From the NCBI RefSeq assembly GCF_030680395.1, contig NZ_JAUXVR010000038.1, positions 1 to 54,893 on the forward strand: a DNA stretch of 54,893 bases, read 5' to 3'. The notes below the pieces were generated by a model, which was not told the DNA's origin, did not search any database, and was given only the letters and a program-made list of their open reading frames with translations. Made by a program: the position numbers and the translations under genes. This document shows, in pieces, positions 54,690-54,893 of this stretch (positions are counted from its first letter, which is position 1; the number at the start of each line of letters is the position of its first letter). This stretch comes from Methylobacter sp. Lineage in GTDB: Bacteria; Pseudomonadota; Gammaproteobacteria; Methylococcales; Methylomonadaceae.

Positions 54690-54893
54690 CTCGTCGTTAT
54701 ACACAAGTCTGTTCAAGACCGCCATTTAGGCATGAAAGCTGAAATGGCGGCCCTGGATGTAGGCCGGAATGAGTCCGCCCGGCGTCAGCAAGGGCGGATG
54801 TTTCCGGCAATCGGAGCGCCGGAAACACCAGTCCTGCGCTTAACGCGCGGACAGGCTTATTCCGGCCTACGTCGAGATGTGTATAACGACGAG
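54690..54893. repeat. nested inverted-repeat element reaching the window end
   Basis: Outer perfect 16-bp repeats CTCGTCGTTATACACA (54690-54705) and its complement (54878-54893) enclose several hairpins. These are 54721-54727 with 54742-54748 (GCCATTT), GTAGGCCGGAAT (54759-54770) with ATTCCGGCCTAC (54859-54870), TCCGCCC (54774-54780) with GGGCGGA (54792-54798), and TGTTTCCGGC (54799-54808) with its complement (54818-54827). No ORF is present. It resembles a MITE or clustered REP (BIME) element. The right end may extend past the window. The stretch 54470-54689 before it shows nothing clear. Confidence 0.75.

Noticed and set aside
1-54893. tRNA, rRNA or CRISPR arrays
   Set aside because: Looked for T-loop motifs, rRNA blocks and regularly spaced repeats; none was convincing.

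Overview
The window comes from a gammaproteobacterium. The markers are the gene order zapB-like/zapA/6S RNA facing ygfB-pepP-ubiH-ubiI, the order radC/coaBC-dut-algC, a pilS-pilR pair, and E. coli-like SucCD and ArgRS. Protein style and the abundant short palindromic repeats suggest a methanotroph or relative (Methylococcales), but no methane-oxidation gene lies here, so that placement is inference.

Layout. (1) 1-11.8 kb, all on the minus strand: a surface-polysaccharide cluster. It makes nucleotide sugars (RfbB, a UDP-xylose-forming decarboxylase, Gmd and Fcl for GDP-fucose, ManC for GDP-mannose), carries two glycosyltransferases, three methyltransferase-like proteins and a Wzx-type flippase. 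Its distal end is decaying: a GMD-like pseudogene with two in-frame stops and a 27-bp perfect palindrome, followed by a glycosyltransferase stump. (2) 12.2-18.0 kb: housekeeping block with an EVE-domain protein, 6S RNA, ZapA and a ZapB-like protein, facing UPF0149, PepP, UbiH and UbiI. (3) 18.2-24.6 kb: a membrane-anchored Lys/Ala/Pro-rich protein, a SiaA/B/C-like partner-switching module (phosphatase, kinase, phosphoprotein) and PilS-PilR. (4) 24.7-29.5 kb: sucCD and nadE, separated by an AT-rich insert with an endonuclease/exonuclease/phosphatase-family protein and an orphan antitoxin-like gene. (5) 29.8-35 kb: a multi-spanning membrane protein, the AmmeMemoRadiSam genes (amrS facing amrB-amrA), then a gene-poor stretch with two small proteins and repeats. 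(6) 35.1-43.4 kb: radC, coaBC-dut-algC, a small secreted protein, argS and a SPOR-domain protein. (7) 43.4-47.5 kb: accessory genes (cupin, DUF2171, Uma2 nuclease, a REP-associated tyrosine transposase with REP-like hairpins, and an AT-rich DUF4062 gene). (8) 47.5-54.4 kb: a Lon-like protease and a two-gene signalling operon encoding an NCS1-transporter/Cys-rich/histidine-kinase/receiver fusion and its LuxR-type response regulator. The window ends in nested inverted repeats.

The best candidates for under-described biology are the transporter-kinase fusion with its Cys-rich linker, the SiaABC-like module with a soluble CBS-type phosphatase and no adjacent diguanylate cyclase, the AmmeMemoRadiSam locus (function still unclear in general), and the set of GTCGGG-ended hairpins that may be substrates of the resident RAYT. 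No tRNA, rRNA, CRISPR array, prophage or complete insertion sequence was seen. All calls come from reading the sequence; no database search was run.
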